NCBI GenBank assembly: GCA_015056915.1
Contig: SVFK01000010.1
Location: 1 to 64,000, forward strand
Direction: 5' to 3'
Source of the DNA: Lachnospiraceae bacterium
Lineage (GTDB): Bacteria > Bacillota > Clostridia > Lachnospirales > Lachnospiraceae
DNA length: 64,000 nt
Shown: positions 1 through 9,420 of the stretch, one piece after another
Numbering within the stretch: the stretch's first letter is position 1
Layout: each line of letters opens with the position of its first letter
Translations under genes and position numbers: made by a program
The notes under the pieces: generated by a model
Database searches by the model: none
What the model saw: only the letters and a program-made list of their open reading frames with translations
What the model was told of the DNA's origin: nothing

Positions 1-123
1 GACAGCTGCCATTAGGCAGCGTATGCTAAATTATCTTCAGCGTTTAGTTTAATTGTGTGATTAACGTGTCACAACGGATAGCTTCTCCAGCTGCAAGACC
101 CCTGTCGAAACCTTTACTACCCC
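1..123 (-). ncRNA. ssrA: tmRNA (5' part, 3' end outside window)
   Basis: Read on the minus strand, the segment opens with GGGG at 123, then the conserved GGTTTCGACAGGGG block of tmRNA 5' ends, and runs to the left edge. The tag reading frame is at 41..12 and encodes AEDNLAYAA followed by TAA; the resume codon is GCT at 41-39. The tag resembles clostridial tags (AEDNFALAA type) and ends in the usual protease-directing AA. It acts with SmpB, encoded immediately upstream, to rescue stalled ribosomes. The 3' half (pseudoknots 2-4, tRNA-like 3' arm) lies outside the window, so the gene is partial. The exact mature 5' end is set by RNase P and is inferred from the GGGG. Confidence 0.93.
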
Positions 124-252
124 TTATCAGACAATATATATATCGTCAGCGTGTAAAGGAAAAATTAATTTAAAATTTGCTGAAAATCAATTTACTTGCT
201 TAGTATATAGGAATTACATTTCCCTGTCAAGCCGATGAATTAATGCTTTACA

Positions 253-726
253 TCAATAGAGATTCTTTACCTTGAATTCCTTCTCGGCTTCTCTTCTTTG
301 ATCCTTCTTAGCAATATCCTCTCGCTTGTCATAGAGCTTTTTACCGCGTGCAAGGCCTACCTCTACCTTCACCTTGCCCTCCTTGAAATACACCTGCAAG
401 GGCACCAGTGTATAGCCCTTTTCTTTGATTTTACCGGTGAGCTTATTAATCTCATACTTGTGCAGTAAAAGCTTTTTCACGCGCAGCGGATCTTTGTTGA
501 AAATATTACCCTTTTCATAGGGACTTACATGCATGCCGTATACAAATACTTCGCCATTCTCGATGCGGATAAAGGATTCCTTGATGCTACATTTTCCCAT
601 ACGCATGGATTTCACTTCTGTACCGTGCAGGGCAATTCCTGCCTCGTAAGTCTCATCTATAAAATAGTCATGGAATGCCTTTTTATTATTTGCGATCAGC
701 TTCTGCGTCTCTTTTCCCTTTGCCAT
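253..726 (-). CDS. smpB: SsrA-binding protein SmpB
   Basis: The 157-residue protein binds the tRNA-like domain of tmRNA and delivers it to ribosomes stalled without a stop codon. It has the family's usual length (about 150-160), the N-terminal segment with [20 protein letters not shown], the GTEVKSMR motif of the OB-fold core, and a basic C-terminal tail ([21 protein letters not shown]) that enters the decoding channel. The ATG at 726 is preceded by GGAGG with 7-base spacing. The start lies inside the 3' end of rnr (31-base overlap), so the two are probably co-transcribed. ssrA follows 129 bases downstream. The rnr-smpB-ssrA order is conserved in Firmicutes. Confidence 0.97.
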   Translation of the reverse strand: MAKGKETQKLIANNKKAFHDYFIDETYEAGIALHGTEVKSMRMGKCSIKESFIRIENGEVFVYGMHVSPYEKGNIFNKDPLRVKKLLLHKYEINKLTGKIKEKGYTLVPLQVYFKEGKVKVEVGLARGKKLYDKREDIAKKDQRREAEKEFKVKNLY

Positions 727-2996
727 GTCTCATCCTCCCATTCCCATTCGTCCTCCGTATCGGACACCAATGAGAAATCTATTGTTCTGGTCATCCTGTC
801 ACAGCCTACTGTGCGCACCTTCACAGGCATTCCCAGCTTGTAGGTTCTGCCGGTGGCTTCACCTACCATTTCATATGTGCTTTCATTGTAGTAATAATAA
901 TCCCCCGGAAGCTTGGAAATGTGCACCAATCCCTCCACAGTATTGGGCAGCTCCACATAAATGCCCCAGCCGGTGATACCGGATACCACTCCATTATACA
1001 CCTCTCCGAGACGTTCTTCCATATATTCTACTTTTTTCAGCTTATCGGTCTCTCGTTCTGCCTCGTCTGCTCTTCTTTCTGTTTCAGAAGAATGCTTTGC
1101 CACCTCCGGCAATATCTCTCTGTAATGAGCAATCCGTTCCTCCTTCAGACGTCCGCGAAACTGCTCCTTGATGATGCGATGAATCTGCAAATCAGGATAT
1201 CTGCGGATGGGTGAAGTAAAATGACAATAATACTGGCACGCCAGTCCAAAATGCCCGGTGCTTTCCGTGCTGTACTTTGCCTGCTTCATGCTGCGCAGAG
1301 TCAAACGGCTTATCATAGCCTCCTCCGGTGTGCCTGCGATTTTATCAAGCAGCTTTTGAATCTCCTTGGGATGCACTTCTTCACTGTTTACCTTGCTTCC
1401 GGCTCTGCCGATAGCCTTCATATAATAGCCAAAATTATTGATAAATGCCGATAATTTCTGAATACGGTCTGCATCCGGCACATCATGAACACGATACACA
1501 AAGGGAAGCTCCTGCCAATAAAAATGCTGGGCTACTGTCTCATTGGCCGCAAGCATAAAGTCCTCAATAATATTAGTAGCCACATTGCGCTCGTAGGGCT
1601 TAATATCCAAAGGATGCCCTTCCTTATCGAGAATAATCTTGCACTCCGGAAAATCAAAATCTATGGAGCCACGTTTGCGGCGTTTTCCGCGCAATGCAGC
1701 CGCAAGCTCCTCCATCTGGCGAAACATGGGGACCAGATAAGCATATTTTCGGTATTCCTCTTCTCTCTCTACAATGGTTTCATCCTGCAGGATATTTTTG
1801 ACAGCAGTATAGGACATGCGGTTATTGACCTGAATCACAGATTCGCAAAGCTCGTAATCGATAATTTCTCCATACAAATCTATGGTCATCAGGCAACTAA
1901 CTGCCAGTCTGTCCACACCTTCATTTAGGGAGCAGATACCGTTGGAAAGCGCATGAGGAAGCATAGGGATAACCCTGTCCACCAGATACACACTGGTGCC
2001 ACGCTTCAACGCCTCACGGTCAAGAGCAGAATTCTCCTGTACATAATTGGTAACATCCGCAATATGAACCCCCAGATGATAGTATTTGCCGTCAAAGGAC
2101 ACGCTGACTGCATCATCCAGATCCTTGGCATCCTCACCGTCAATGGTAACCATAGTCACATCGCGCAGGTCCTTCCTGCCCGCACAGTCTGCTTCTGACA
2201 CCTCTCTGGCCACTCTTTCCACCTGATTCATAATCTTTTCGCCAAATTCCACGGGCAATTCATAGCCTCTTACAATGGACATAATATCCACGCCGGGATC
2301 ATTGACATGACCAAGTATCTCTACCACCTTGCCCTCAGGGCTCTTGGTATTCGTACCGTAGCCTGTTATTTCCACCACTACCTTATGCCCTGTCATAGCG
2401 CCCTTAGAACGCTCCTTCGGCACATAAATATCCTGAGGAAGCTTACTATTGTCAGGCACTACAAATCCATAATTATTTCTAGACTGCTGGTAAGTACCTA
2501 CCACCTGATTCATTCCTCTGGAAAGAATGCGAATAACCTGTGCCTCCTGACGTTTGCCCTTACCACGAGGCAAAAGTGCCACCTGCACGGTATCCTTATG
2601 AAAGGCACCACCAAGCTTGTCCTCCGGGATAAACAAATCCTCTTCCCTGCCCTCTATCTCCACAAAACCAAAACCTCTGGCATTGCTGATAAAGGTCCCT
2701 GTCAGCACCTTACCGTTGGACTTCATATATTTGCCCTTAAGAGTCAGCATCAACTGCCCTTCCTCCAGAAGCTCCTGCAGAATCTGGCGAAACTCCTCCC
2801 GGTCCTCCTTTGCCACCTGCAGCAGCATGGCAAGCTCCTTTTCCTTCATGGGCACATACAGGTCATCATTAACCAAATCAACAATGACCTTCTTCCGCTT
2901 ATCCCTTACCTCCATGCCATTTGAAGCATGACCGCGCCTTCCGCTAACCTCTGTATTTATACTATCTAATTTTTTCTCATCATCATAAAAATTCAT
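696..2996 (-). CDS. rnr: Ribonuclease R (3'-5' exoribonuclease)
   Basis: The 766-residue RNase II/R family exonuclease degrades structured RNA and works with trans-translation to remove defective mRNA. Domains in order: an N-terminal winged-helix-like segment (about 30-85), cold-shock/OB domains (about 90-245), the RNB catalytic domain (about 270-600) with the metal-binding run [14 protein letters not shown], and an S1 domain near the C-terminus ([15 protein letters not shown]). The C-terminus is acidic, then basic. The start at 2996 has only a weak AAGGG upstream; an internal Met at residue 28 lacks a ribosome site, so the longer form is kept. secG lies upstream, separated by a terminator. 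Confidence 0.95.
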   Translation of the reverse strand: MNFYDDEKKLDSINTEVSGRRGHASNGMEVRDKRKKVIVDLVNDDLYVPMKEKELAMLLQVAKEDREEFRQILQELLEEGQLMLTLKGKYMKSNGKVLTGTFISNARGFGFVEIEGREEDLFIPEDKLGGAFHKDTVQVALLPRGKGKRQEAQVIRILSRGMNQVVGTYQQSRNNYGFVVPDNSKLPQDIYVPKERSKGAMTGHKVVVEITGYGTNTKSPEGKVVEILGHVNDPGVDIMSIVRGYELPVEFGEKIMNQVERVAREVSEADCAGRKDLRDVTMVTIDGEDAKDLDDAVSVSFDGKYYHLGVHIADVTNYVQENSALDREALKRGTSVYLVDRVIPMLPHALSNGICSLNEGVDRLAVSCLMTIDLYGEIIDYELCESVIQVNNRMSYTAVKNILQDETIVEREEEYRKYAYLVPMFRQMEELAAALRGKRRKRGSIDFDFPECKIILDKEGHPLDIKPYERNVATNIIEDFMLAANETVAQHFYWQELPFVYRVHDVPDADRIQKLSAFINNFGYYMKAIGRAGSKVNSEEVHPKEIQKLLDKIAGTPEEAMISRLTLRSMKQAKYSTESTGHFGLACQYYCHFTSPIRRYPDLQIHRIIKEQFRGRLKEERIAHYREILPEVAKHSSETERRADEAERETDKLKKVEYMEERLGEVYNGVVSGITGWGIYVELPNTVEGLVHISKLPGDYYYYNESTYEMVGEATGRTYKLGMPVKVRTVGCDRMTRTIDFSLVSDTEDEWEWEDETWQREKRRRS

Positions 2997-3029
2997 CTTA
3001 CTTCTACCCTTTTATCTCCACCCGATACC

Positions 3030-3035
3030 ATTATA
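3030..3035 (-). promoter_or_regulatory. candidate -10 element for rnr-smpB
   Basis: TATAAT on the minus strand lies about 35 bases upstream of the rnr start and directly downstream of the secG terminator. No good -35 is visible at 16-18 bases because the terminator T-tract occupies that position. A promoter here would explain transcription of rnr after secG terminates. It is a weak call. Confidence 0.35.
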
Positions 3036-3042
3036 TATTTGC

Positions 3043-3079
3043 ACAAAAAAACACCCTTGTCCATTGCACAAGAGTGTTT
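3043..3079 (-). terminator. intrinsic terminator after secG
   Basis: On the minus strand a 12-base-pair stem (AAACACTCTTGT / ACAAGGGTGTTT, one G-U pair) with a 7-base loop is followed by a run of T. It sits 13 bases after the secG stop codon, so it ends the secG transcript before rnr. Confidence 0.85.
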
Positions 3080-3092
3080 ATCTTACGTGTTA

Positions 3093-3332
3093 TTAAAATA
3101 CGCTAAGATTAAGTATCACCGCAAAGAGCATAAATAATACTGCCGCAACCTTGGTAGTCTTTACCAGCATGCCTTCCATGGAACGACCTTTATTCTTGCC
3201 CCAATATGTCTCTGCTGCTCCGCTGATAGAACCAAGTCCTGCAGACTTGCCCTCCTGCATCAATACCAACACTGTAAGTGCCAAACAAACTAATATGAAT
3301 AAAATTGTAATTACGATTTTTAATGCTTCCAT
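3093..3332 (-). CDS. secG: Preprotein translocase subunit SecG
   Basis: The 79-residue protein is an auxiliary subunit of the SecYEG channel. Two membrane segments are visible (about 3-24 and 54-75), separated by the conserved cytoplasmic loop with LMQEGKSAGLGSISGAAETYWGKNKGRS. The ATG at 3332 is chosen over an upstream in-frame ATG because GGAGG at 3340-3344 lies 7 bases before it; the upstream start would place the ribosome site inside the gene. It is monocistronic by structure: promoter at 3363-3391, terminator at 3043-3079. Location beside rnr-smpB-ssrA is typical of Firmicutes. Confidence 0.95.
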   Translation of the reverse strand: MEALKIVITILFILVCLALTVLVLMQEGKSAGLGSISGAAETYWGKNKGRSMEGMLVKTTKVAAVLFMLFAVILNLSVF

Positions 3333-3362
3333 TTCCACACCTCCTAATGTCAAGCATTTATC

Positions 3363-3391
3363 ATATTACCATAATATGTACATAATTGCAA
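3363..3391 (-). promoter_or_regulatory. sigma-A promoter for secG
   Basis: On the minus strand TTGCAA (3391-3386), a 17-base spacer ending in TGG, and TAATAT (3368-3363) lie just upstream of secG, between it and the oppA terminator. Spacing is ideal and the extended -10 TG is present; the -10 matches consensus at four of six positions. Confidence 0.6.
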
Positions 3392-3401
3392 CAAAAAAAA
3401 C

Positions 3402-3430
3402 AAAAAAAAACCGGGCTTTTTCAGCCCGGC
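3402..3430 (-). terminator. intrinsic terminator after oppA
   Basis: On the minus strand AGCCCGGC-type arms (CCGGGCT at 3411-3417 pairing with AGCCCGG at 3423-3429) enclose a 5-base loop and are followed by nine T. It lies 36 bases after the oppA stop and ends the oppBCDFA transcript. Confidence 0.92.
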
Positions 3431-3465
3431 TTCATCTACCAAACGGATTGATTCATTAAAACAAC

Positions 3466-5193
3466 TTATCTACCAAACTGGCAGTCATTGTTACCACTTT
3501 CACTGGTCCACATCTCAAGCATGTTAATGGGATCGTTGAAGTCAGCTAACCAACCATTACGAGCGATGTCGTAGTTACCAGCTTTTCTTTCATCAAGGAA
3601 TACATTCCAGTCACATGTCTTAATAGTCATGCTAATACCAACTGCTGCAAGGTCCTGCTGAATTGCTTCTGCAACTGCAACGTGACCGGTACCTTCGTTG
3701 GTCAGATACTCAAAGGAGAAAGGAGTCTCGGAGGATAACATACCGTCACCACCGAATTTGAAGCCTGCGGACTCTAACAGTGCCTTAGCTTCTGCCACGT
3801 TCTCCTCAGAATAGCTGGGATTGAAGTAACCAGTAGTCTCTGCATCAGGATAGGTGTAAGCATCATCATTTACCTTAAAGATGCCGCCCTGACCATCAGC
3901 CATTCCATCAGGAACGAATGTGTTTGCAGGCTTCTGACCGGTCTGACCGATATTCTCAGCAATGTAATCACGGTCGATTAACAGAGCGATTGCTCTTCTC
4001 ATTGCATTAGCCTGTCCAGGGGTCTTTCCTTCAAACAAAGGACTCTTTACATTGAAAGATACATAGTAGGTACCAAGATTGTCAACAATATAGAATTCAG
4101 GATTGCTTAACAGATTCTGAATCTCATCATTGGGAACAGTATCAATAAAGTCAAGGTCGCCTGCATTGTAAGCTGCGAAGATTGCAGTATCTTCTGCACT
4201 TAACATCATTTCAAGAGTCTCAACCTTAACCTCATCAGCTCTGTGATAGTAAGGATTCTTGGTATAAGTCATGCTCTGGTCATGAGTCCAAGCGGTACAT
4301 ACATAAGCACCATTAGTCACAAAACCAGCCTCCTGACACCATGCACCGGGGTTGGTCTGCCAGTCAGCAGCAGCCTCAACAGATGCCTGCTTTACAGGAT
4401 AGTAAGCAGGGAATGCACACAGGTCAAGGAAGTAAGCACAAGGAGAACCAAGAACGATGGTTAAAGTGTTACCATCAGCAGTTACATTCAGAGTGCCGTC
4501 ATCTTTTCTTGCGATTGCATCGAACATATAAGCATAGTCAGCTGCGGTCTCAGGAGCTACTGCACGATTCCATGCATAAACGAAATCATTAGCAGTTAAC
4601 TCAGAACCATCGGACCACTTCAAATCAGGAAGTAAAGTGAAGGTATAAGTCATACCATCCTCGCTCACTTCATACTTCTCAGCTACATCCAACTGAACAT
4701 TGCCTTCTGCATCATAGGTGCAGAGACCTGAGAAGCTGTTTACTGCAAGACAAGCACCGTCAACGGAACTGTTCAGAGCAGGATCAAGATAATCAGGCTC
4801 ACTACCAAGGTTCAGTCTTAAGGTTGTTGCATCGGTCTCAGCAAACATGAAATACTTGAAACCATACAGGTTAGAGTAAATGTTAGAAACATTGCTCTTC
4901 TGCATATATACATCATTGTAATAGTAAAGAGGTAAGATTGCACCGGTCTCCATCAGGATATCCTCTGCTTCATGCATCTTTGCCTCACGTGCTACATAAT
5001 CAGTAGTAGACTTGATTTCTGCGATTAAAGCATCATATGCTGCCCAATCTGCAGGATTAACTGCGTTTTCATCATCAACTACAGTTGCTGCACCGGTATT
5101 GTTAGCTACGGCATTTTCCTCAGAACTGCCACAAGCAGTCAAAGTACCGAGAGCCATCACCAGCGCTAAAGAAATTGCTGCAAATCTCTTCAT
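3466..5193 (-). CDS. oppA: Oligopeptide ABC transporter binding lipoprotein, apparently circularly permuted
   Basis: This 575-residue protein is a family 5 peptide-binding lipoprotein. The N-terminus has a lipoprotein signal with lipobox LTAC (Cys21) and then a low-complexity linker. Residues about 48-119 carry the segment AYDALIAEIK...MHEAEDILMETGAILPLYYYND, which in canonical OppA-type proteins is the C-terminal end. The ordinary N-terminal start of the domain (LRLNLGSEPDYLDPAL) begins only at about 124. The protein then stops at NNDCQFGR, exactly where the displaced segment would normally follow. The reading frame is intact, so this looks like a seamless permutation rather than decay. It is the last gene of the operon, with its own GGAGG 11 bases before the ATG and a preceding hairpin (5242-5263). 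Confidence 0.9.
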   Translation of the reverse strand: MKRFAAISLALVMALGTLTACGSSEENAVANNTGAATVVDDENAVNPADWAAYDALIAEIKSTTDYVAREAKMHEAEDILMETGAILPLYYYNDVYMQKSNVSNIYSNLYGFKYFMFAETDATTLRLNLGSEPDYLDPALNSSVDGACLAVNSFSGLCTYDAEGNVQLDVAEKYEVSEDGMTYTFTLLPDLKWSDGSELTANDFVYAWNRAVAPETAADYAYMFDAIARKDDGTLNVTADGNTLTIVLGSPCAYFLDLCAFPAYYPVKQASVEAAADWQTNPGAWCQEAGFVTNGAYVCTAWTHDQSMTYTKNPYYHRADEVKVETLEMMLSAEDTAIFAAYNAGDLDFIDTVPNDEIQNLLSNPEFYIVDNLGTYYVSFNVKSPLFEGKTPGQANAMRRAIALLIDRDYIAENIGQTGQKPANTFVPDGMADGQGGIFKVNDDAYTYPDAETTGYFNPSYSEENVAEAKALLESAGFKFGGDGMLSSETPFSFEYLTNEGTGHVAVAEAIQQDLAAVGISMTIKTCDWNVFLDERKAGNYDIARNGWLADFNDPINMLEMWTSESGNNDCQFGR

Positions 5194-5241
5194 AACAAAT
5201 AAATCCTCCTTTAAAAATTATCCGTTTGGGATTGGTATCAA

Positions 5242-5263
5242 TATCAAATGTTTCCATTTGGTA
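5242..5263 (-). other. oppF-oppA intergenic hairpin
   Basis: On the minus strand TACCAAATG-GAAA-CATTTGATA forms a 9-position stem with one mismatch and a GAAA tetraloop in the 95-base gap before oppA. There is no T-run after it, so it is not a terminator. Such hairpins often protect or separate the abundant binding-protein mRNA from the permease/ATPase message; that role is inferred. Confidence 0.5.
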
Positions 5264-5288
5264 TTAGCAAATATATTTTTACAACTTA

Positions 5289-6251
5289 TTAACGGTTGTG
5301 GCAAGCTACCATATGACCGTTTCCTCTATCCTTCAGGGAAGGACATTCTGCCGCACACTTCTCTGTTGCATAGCGGCAACGTGTACGGAAAGGACAACCG
5401 GTAGGCATATTCATAGGACTGGGAACATCGCCTGTAAGCACAATTCGCTGACTCTGCTTTGCAATCACAGGATCCGGAATCGGAACCGCACTAAGCAGGG
5501 ATTCTGTATAGGGATGCACCGGATGGTCATAAACCTCATCAGCTTCACCGATTTCTACGATTTTGCCCAGATACATAACCGCAATACGATTGGAAATATG
5601 GCGCACTACTAATAAATCGTGTGCAATAAACAGATACGCTACACCAAGCTTCTCCTGCAGGTCTTCAAACATATTGATAACCTGTGCCTGAATGGATACA
5701 TCCAAAGCGCTGACAGCCTCATCACAGACAATAAACTGCGGATTCACCGCAAGTGCTCTTGCAATACCGATACGCTGTCTCTGTCCACCGGAAAATTCAT
5801 GGGCATAACGGGTTGCATGCTCTGCATTTAAGCCAACCAGCTCCATCAAATCAAGAATCTTCTCACGACGCTCTGCCTTGTTGCTGTACAGCTTATGCAC
5901 ATCAAGAGGCTCTCCGATAATATCCTCTACTGTCATACGAGGATTCAGGGAAGAATACGGATCCTGAAATACCATCTGCATATGCTTGCGGTATTCCTGC
6001 ATATTCTTGGCAGTAACCTCTTTGCCGTTGAATTTAATCGTTCCACCGGTAGGCTCGTACAAACGTAAAATAGAACGTCCAACAGTGGTCTTACCACAGC
6101 CGGACTCTCCTACCAGACCAAGAGTCTCACCGGGCTTGATATGAAAAGACACACCATCTACTGCCTTCAGAGGGGTGGTCTTAAAAAAACCTGTTTTTAT
6201 GGGGAAGTACTGTTTTAAGTCTTCCACCTCAATCAAATATTCACTACTCAT
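5289..6251 (-). CDS. oppF: Oligopeptide ABC transporter ATP-binding protein OppF
   Basis: The 320-residue ATPase is one of two that power peptide import. Motifs visible: Walker [11 protein letters not shown]-loop [12 protein letters not shown], signature FSGGQRQR, Walker [13 protein letters not shown] and the switch histidine in FIAHDLLVV. The C-terminal oligopeptide/dipeptide extension has the four-cysteine pattern [18 protein letters not shown], expected to bind an Fe-S cluster. The ATG at 6251 is preferred to the upstream ATG at 6269 because GGAGG lies 8 bases before it. It overlaps the end of oppD by 8 bases, indicating translational coupling. Confidence 0.95.
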   Translation of the reverse strand: MSSEYLIEVEDLKQYFPIKTGFFKTTPLKAVDGVSFHIKPGETLGLVGESGCGKTTVGRSILRLYEPTGGTIKFNGKEVTAKNMQEYRKHMQMVFQDPYSSLNPRMTVEDIIGEPLDVHKLYSNKAERREKILDLMELVGLNAEHATRYAHEFSGGQRQRIGIARALAVNPQFIVCDEAVSALDVSIQAQVINMFEDLQEKLGVAYLFIAHDLLVVRHISNRIAVMYLGKIVEIGEADEVYDHPVHPYTESLLSAVPIPDPVIAKQSQRIVLTGDVPSPMNMPTGCPFRTRCRYATEKCAAECPSLKDRGNGHMVACHNR

Positions 6252-7254
6252 TTGCTGCTCCTCCTGCATTCTCTGCTTCTACCATCTTCTTGTAAGCCAG
6301 CCAGCAGGAAGCATAGTGGCCATCAGGCATCTGCACCTGTGGCGGTACTTCCTCAAGGCAAATCTTCATAGCTTCGTCACATCTTGCACAGAAAGCACAG
6401 CCCTTCGGCATATTCAGCAAATTGATAGGAGTACCTGCAATAGGTATCAGTCTCTCCTTGCTGCCATCAGCCTTAGGAATGGAACGTAACAGTCCCTTAG
6501 TATATTCATGTGCGGGGCGATAGAAAATATCCTCCGCAGTTCCTCTCTCACATACACGACCACCATACATAACGATGATTTCATCGCACATGTCTGCGAT
6601 GACACCAAGGTCATGGGTAACCATGATAATAGCCATGCCGAGCTTCTTCTGCAATTCCTGCATCAGCTCAAGGATCTGTGCCTGAATCGTTACATCCAGT
6701 GCAGTGGTAGGCTCGTCCGCAATCAGAATATCCGGTTCACTTGCCAGTGCCATAGCAATCATAACACGCTGGCGCATACCGCCGGACAGCTCGTGTGGAT
6801 ACTGCTTTACACGCTTCTGAGGCTCGTTTACACCTACCAGCTCCAGCATCTCAACCGCTCTTGCCTTTGCCTGCTCCTTTGTTTTATCTGTGTGCAGCAG
6901 GATGGCCTCCATCAGCTGATTGCCGATAGTATATACGGGATTTAAACTGGTCATGGGGTCCTGGAAAATAATACTACAGCATTTTCCGCGGAAACCACGC
7001 ATCTGCTTTTTATCAAATTTTGTAATATCCTGTCCCTTGTAAAGGACTTCACCTGAAACAATACGTCCGGTATCTGCCAGAATCTGCATAATGGAATATG
7101 CAGTAACACTCTTACCGGAGCCGGATTCTCCTACGATACCAAGAATCTTGCCGGGCGCCAGATTAAAGTTAACACCGTTTACAGCCTTTACCTCACCGGA
7201 ATCCGTAAAAAATGACGTATGCAGGTCTTTTACCTCTAAAATATTCTCACTCAT
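6244..7254 (-). CDS. oppD: Oligopeptide ABC transporter ATP-binding protein OppD
   Basis: The 336-residue ATPase partners OppF. Motifs: Walker [12 protein letters not shown]-loop [12 protein letters not shown], signature LSGGMRQR, Walker [13 protein letters not shown] and H-loop VTHDLGVI. The C-terminal extension carries the cysteine cluster [14 protein letters not shown]. The start is taken as ATG at 7254; a GTG three bases upstream is also possible. A GGAAGG-like ribosome site lies 10-14 bases upstream. oppC ends 32 bases upstream and oppF starts inside the 3' end. Confidence 0.95.
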   Translation of the reverse strand: MSENILEVKDLHTSFFTDSGEVKAVNGVNFNLAPGKILGIVGESGSGKSVTAYSIMQILADTGRIVSGEVLYKGQDITKFDKKQMRGFRGKCCSIIFQDPMTSLNPVYTIGNQLMEAILLHTDKTKEQAKARAVEMLELVGVNEPQKRVKQYPHELSGGMRQRVMIAMALASEPDILIADEPTTALDVTIQAQILELMQELQKKLGMAIIMVTHDLGVIADMCDEIIVMYGGRVCERGTAEDIFYRPAHEYTKGLLRSIPKADGSKERLIPIAGTPINLLNMPKGCAFCARCDEAMKICLEEVPPQVQMPDGHYASCWLAYKKMVEAENAGGAANE

Positions 7255-7285
7255 CACTTGTTCTTCCTTTCCAATTTAAGGACAT

Positions 7286-8359
7286 TTATTTCTTCAGTTT
7301 CGGATCAAATGCATCGCGCAGACCGTCGCCTAACAGGTTGAAGGACAGTACGATGAGACAGATAACAATCGCAGGGAACAGCAGCTTATGAGGATAACTC
7401 TGTAAGCCACTGCGGGCCACGTCTGCCAGGCTTCCCAGAGAAGGCATAGGTGCCTGAACACCAAGTCCTAAGAAGCTCAAATAACTCTCTGTAAAGATTG
7501 CGGAAGGAATCTGTAATGCAGTGGATATAAAGATAACACTGATACAGTTGGGGATAATGTGCTTTCTGATGATTCTGCCGCTCTTAGCACCGGTAGCCTT
7601 GGCTGCCAGTACATAATCATTATTCTTGATGGTCAGAATCTGTCCACGCACCAATCTTGCCATACTTACCCAGTAAAGCAGACCATAAACGATAAACAAC
7701 GCAATCATGTTTACACCGAGCTTGCTGAAAATAGTTCCTTCAATCACAGAGCTCAAGGTCTCATTCAAAACTACAGATAGCAAAATAATAATCAACATGT
7801 CCGGCAGAGAATATATGATGTCGACAATACGCATCATAATCAAATCCACTTTTCCTCCCAAATAACCGGATATACTACCATATAACAAACCGATAATCAA
7901 TACCAGCACACTGGCGAACAAGCCGATTGCAAGAGATACTCTCGTACCGTATACCACACGGATAAAGTAATCACGGCACATCTCGTCCGTACCCATAATA
8001 TGGGGGAACACCTTGCCGCCCTCTTCGATATAAGCCAACTCATTCTCTGAATACTCAAAGGGAGCCAGATTCTTAGCTGTCTTGTCACGCACACCGTTTA
8101 CAGAGATAATCTGTGAATAACTGTAAGGCACAACCATGGGTGCAAATATAATTACTATAAGAATAAAGGTTAAGAAGATGAGACTCATTACCGCCAAGGG
8201 GTTCTTCATAAGCTTTCTCATACCGTCCTTAAAGAAGGTGGTGGATTCACTCATAACATCCTGCTGACGTTTTTCTTCTTCTGTGGCTTTTTCAAATTTT
8301 GCCAAATCTATCTGTGCACTGAAGAGATTCTTCTTCGGCATCTTTTCCTGCTGCTCCAC
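7286..8359 (-). CDS. oppC: Oligopeptide ABC transporter permease OppC
   Basis: The 357-residue inner-membrane permease has a cytoplasmic N-terminal region of about 55 residues, a first membrane segment (LAVMSLIFLTFILIVIIF), an extracytoplasmic segment of the OppC_N type ending at HIMGTDEMCRDYFIRVVYG, and a five-helix transport domain with the ATPase-docking EAA-like loop (LAAKATGAKSGRIIRKHIIPN). The start is GTG at 8359, with AGGAGG 8 bases upstream. Only 14 bases separate it from oppB. It forms the translocation pore with OppB. Confidence 0.94.
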   Translation of the reverse strand: MEQQEKMPKKNLFSAQIDLAKFEKATEEEKRQQDVMSESTTFFKDGMRKLMKNPLAVMSLIFLTFILIVIIFAPMVVPYSYSQIISVNGVRDKTAKNLAPFEYSENELAYIEEGGKVFPHIMGTDEMCRDYFIRVVYGTRVSLAIGLFASVLVLIIGLLYGSISGYLGGKVDLIMMRIVDIIYSLPDMLIIILLSVVLNETLSSVIEGTIFSKLGVNMIALFIVYGLLYWVSMARLVRGQILTIKNNDYVLAAKATGAKSGRIIRKHIIPNCISVIFISTALQIPSAIFTESYLSFLGLGVQAPMPSLGSLADVARSGLQSYPHKLLFPAIVICLIVLSFNLLGDGLRDAFDPKLKK

Positions 8360-8373
8360 AACAATGTCCTCCT

Positions 8374-9285
8374 TTAGTCTAACTTAATTCTGGGATCAAC
8401 AATCTTATACACAATATCTGTAATCAGATTCATAGTAACCATCAGCGCTGCCAGGAAAATGGTGGTACCCATAATCATGGTATAGTCACGGTTTGTAATA
8501 CCGGATACAAATTTGCTTCCCAGACCGCCAATGGTAAAGATATTCTCTACTACAAGACTTCCGGTCAGGATATATGCCGTCATGGGACCCACATAGGTAA
8601 TAACAGGAATTACCGCATTACGAAGCGCATGCTTGAAGATAACCTTCCAGGCAACAACACCCTTTGCATTTGCAGTTCTTACATAGTCCTGTCCCAGAGC
8701 ATCCAGCATACTGGTCTTGGTCAGACGGGTAACATACGCCATCGGATACAGGGATAATGCAATGACAGGTAACGCATAATGCGTCTCCGTTGCACTAAAC
8801 ACGGGAACCCATCCCAAATGAATACAAAATACATACAGCAATAGTGTCGCGAGCACAAAGCTGGGCACTGCTGTTGCCAGAGTCGTGAAAAATACAATTA
8901 AACGGTCAACAATACTGTTTCTCTTTAAGGCTGCAATACTGCCGAGCACCAGACCTACAATAGTTGCCAACACGATTGCCATGCCGCCTAATTTGGCAGA
9001 TATAGGGAAGGACTCTCCGATTACCGTAGAGATACTTCTACCGGTCTTTAAGGACACACCCAAATCTCCCTTCAGGAAATTCTTCAGATAAAGAACAAAC
9101 TGTTCAGGTACCGGCTTGTCCAGATTATATCTTGCCTCTAATACCGCCTGCACCTCCTTGCTGGGTGCCTTCTCTGAAGCAAAGGGACCACCGGGAATAG
9201 CATTCATGGTAAAAAAGGTAATAGCCGAAATAACAAACACTGTAACAATAGCGAGAATTACTCGCTTGATGACGTAACGATACAT
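8374..9285 (-). CDS. oppB: Oligopeptide ABC transporter permease OppB
   Basis: The 303-residue permease is the first gene of the opp operon. The N-terminal helix (MYRYVIKRVILAIVTVFVISAITFF) is followed by the family segment with IPGGPFASEKAPS and six membrane helices in all. The docking loop reads RTANAKGVVAWKVIFKHALRNAVIPVI. The ATG at 9285 has GGAG upstream. Expression is likely controlled by the promoter at 9392-9420 and possibly by a terminator-like hairpin between promoter and start (9338-9379). Confidence 0.95.
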   Translation of the reverse strand: MYRYVIKRVILAIVTVFVISAITFFTMNAIPGGPFASEKAPSKEVQAVLEARYNLDKPVPEQFVLYLKNFLKGDLGVSLKTGRSISTVIGESFPISAKLGGMAIVLATIVGLVLGSIAALKRNSIVDRLIVFFTTLATAVPSFVLATLLLYVFCIHLGWVPVFSATETHYALPVIALSLYPMAYVTRLTKTSMLDALGQDYVRTANAKGVVAWKVIFKHALRNAVIPVITYVGPMTAYILTGSLVVENIFTIGGLGSKFVSGITNRDYTMIMGTTIFLAALMVTMNLITDIVYKIVDPRIKLD

Positions 9286-9337
9286 CTTCTCACTCCTTCA
9301 ATTTTTCTAGCGTATGATATGAACTGCGCTCTAAGAT

Positions 9338-9379
9338 AAAAAAACGATGATGCGCTTAAGATAAGCCGTTCACCATCGT
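9338..9379 (-). terminator. leader terminator/attenuator upstream of oppB
   Basis: On the minus strand ACGATGGTG (9379-9371) pairs with CATCATCGT (9352-9344), nine pairs with one G-U. The enclosed loop holds a second small stem (GCTTA-TCT-TAAGC), and seven T follow directly. It begins within about 10 bases of the expected transcription start and lies 53 bases before the oppB ATG. In position and form it is an intrinsic terminator inside the 5' leader, so it could attenuate the operon. I cannot identify an antiterminator or ligand. Confidence 0.65.
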
Positions 9380-9391
9380 CCGACCTTTAGT

Positions 9392-9420
9392 ATCTTACAA
9401 TACTTTAGCACTTATGTCAA
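9392..9420 (-). promoter_or_regulatory. sigma-A promoter for oppBCDFA
   Basis: On the minus strand a perfect TTGACA (9420-9415), a 17-base spacer and TAAGAT (9397-9392) lie about 105 bases before oppB. The region upstream is very A/T-rich, as expected for an UP element. It is the strongest promoter match in the window. Confidence 0.82.
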
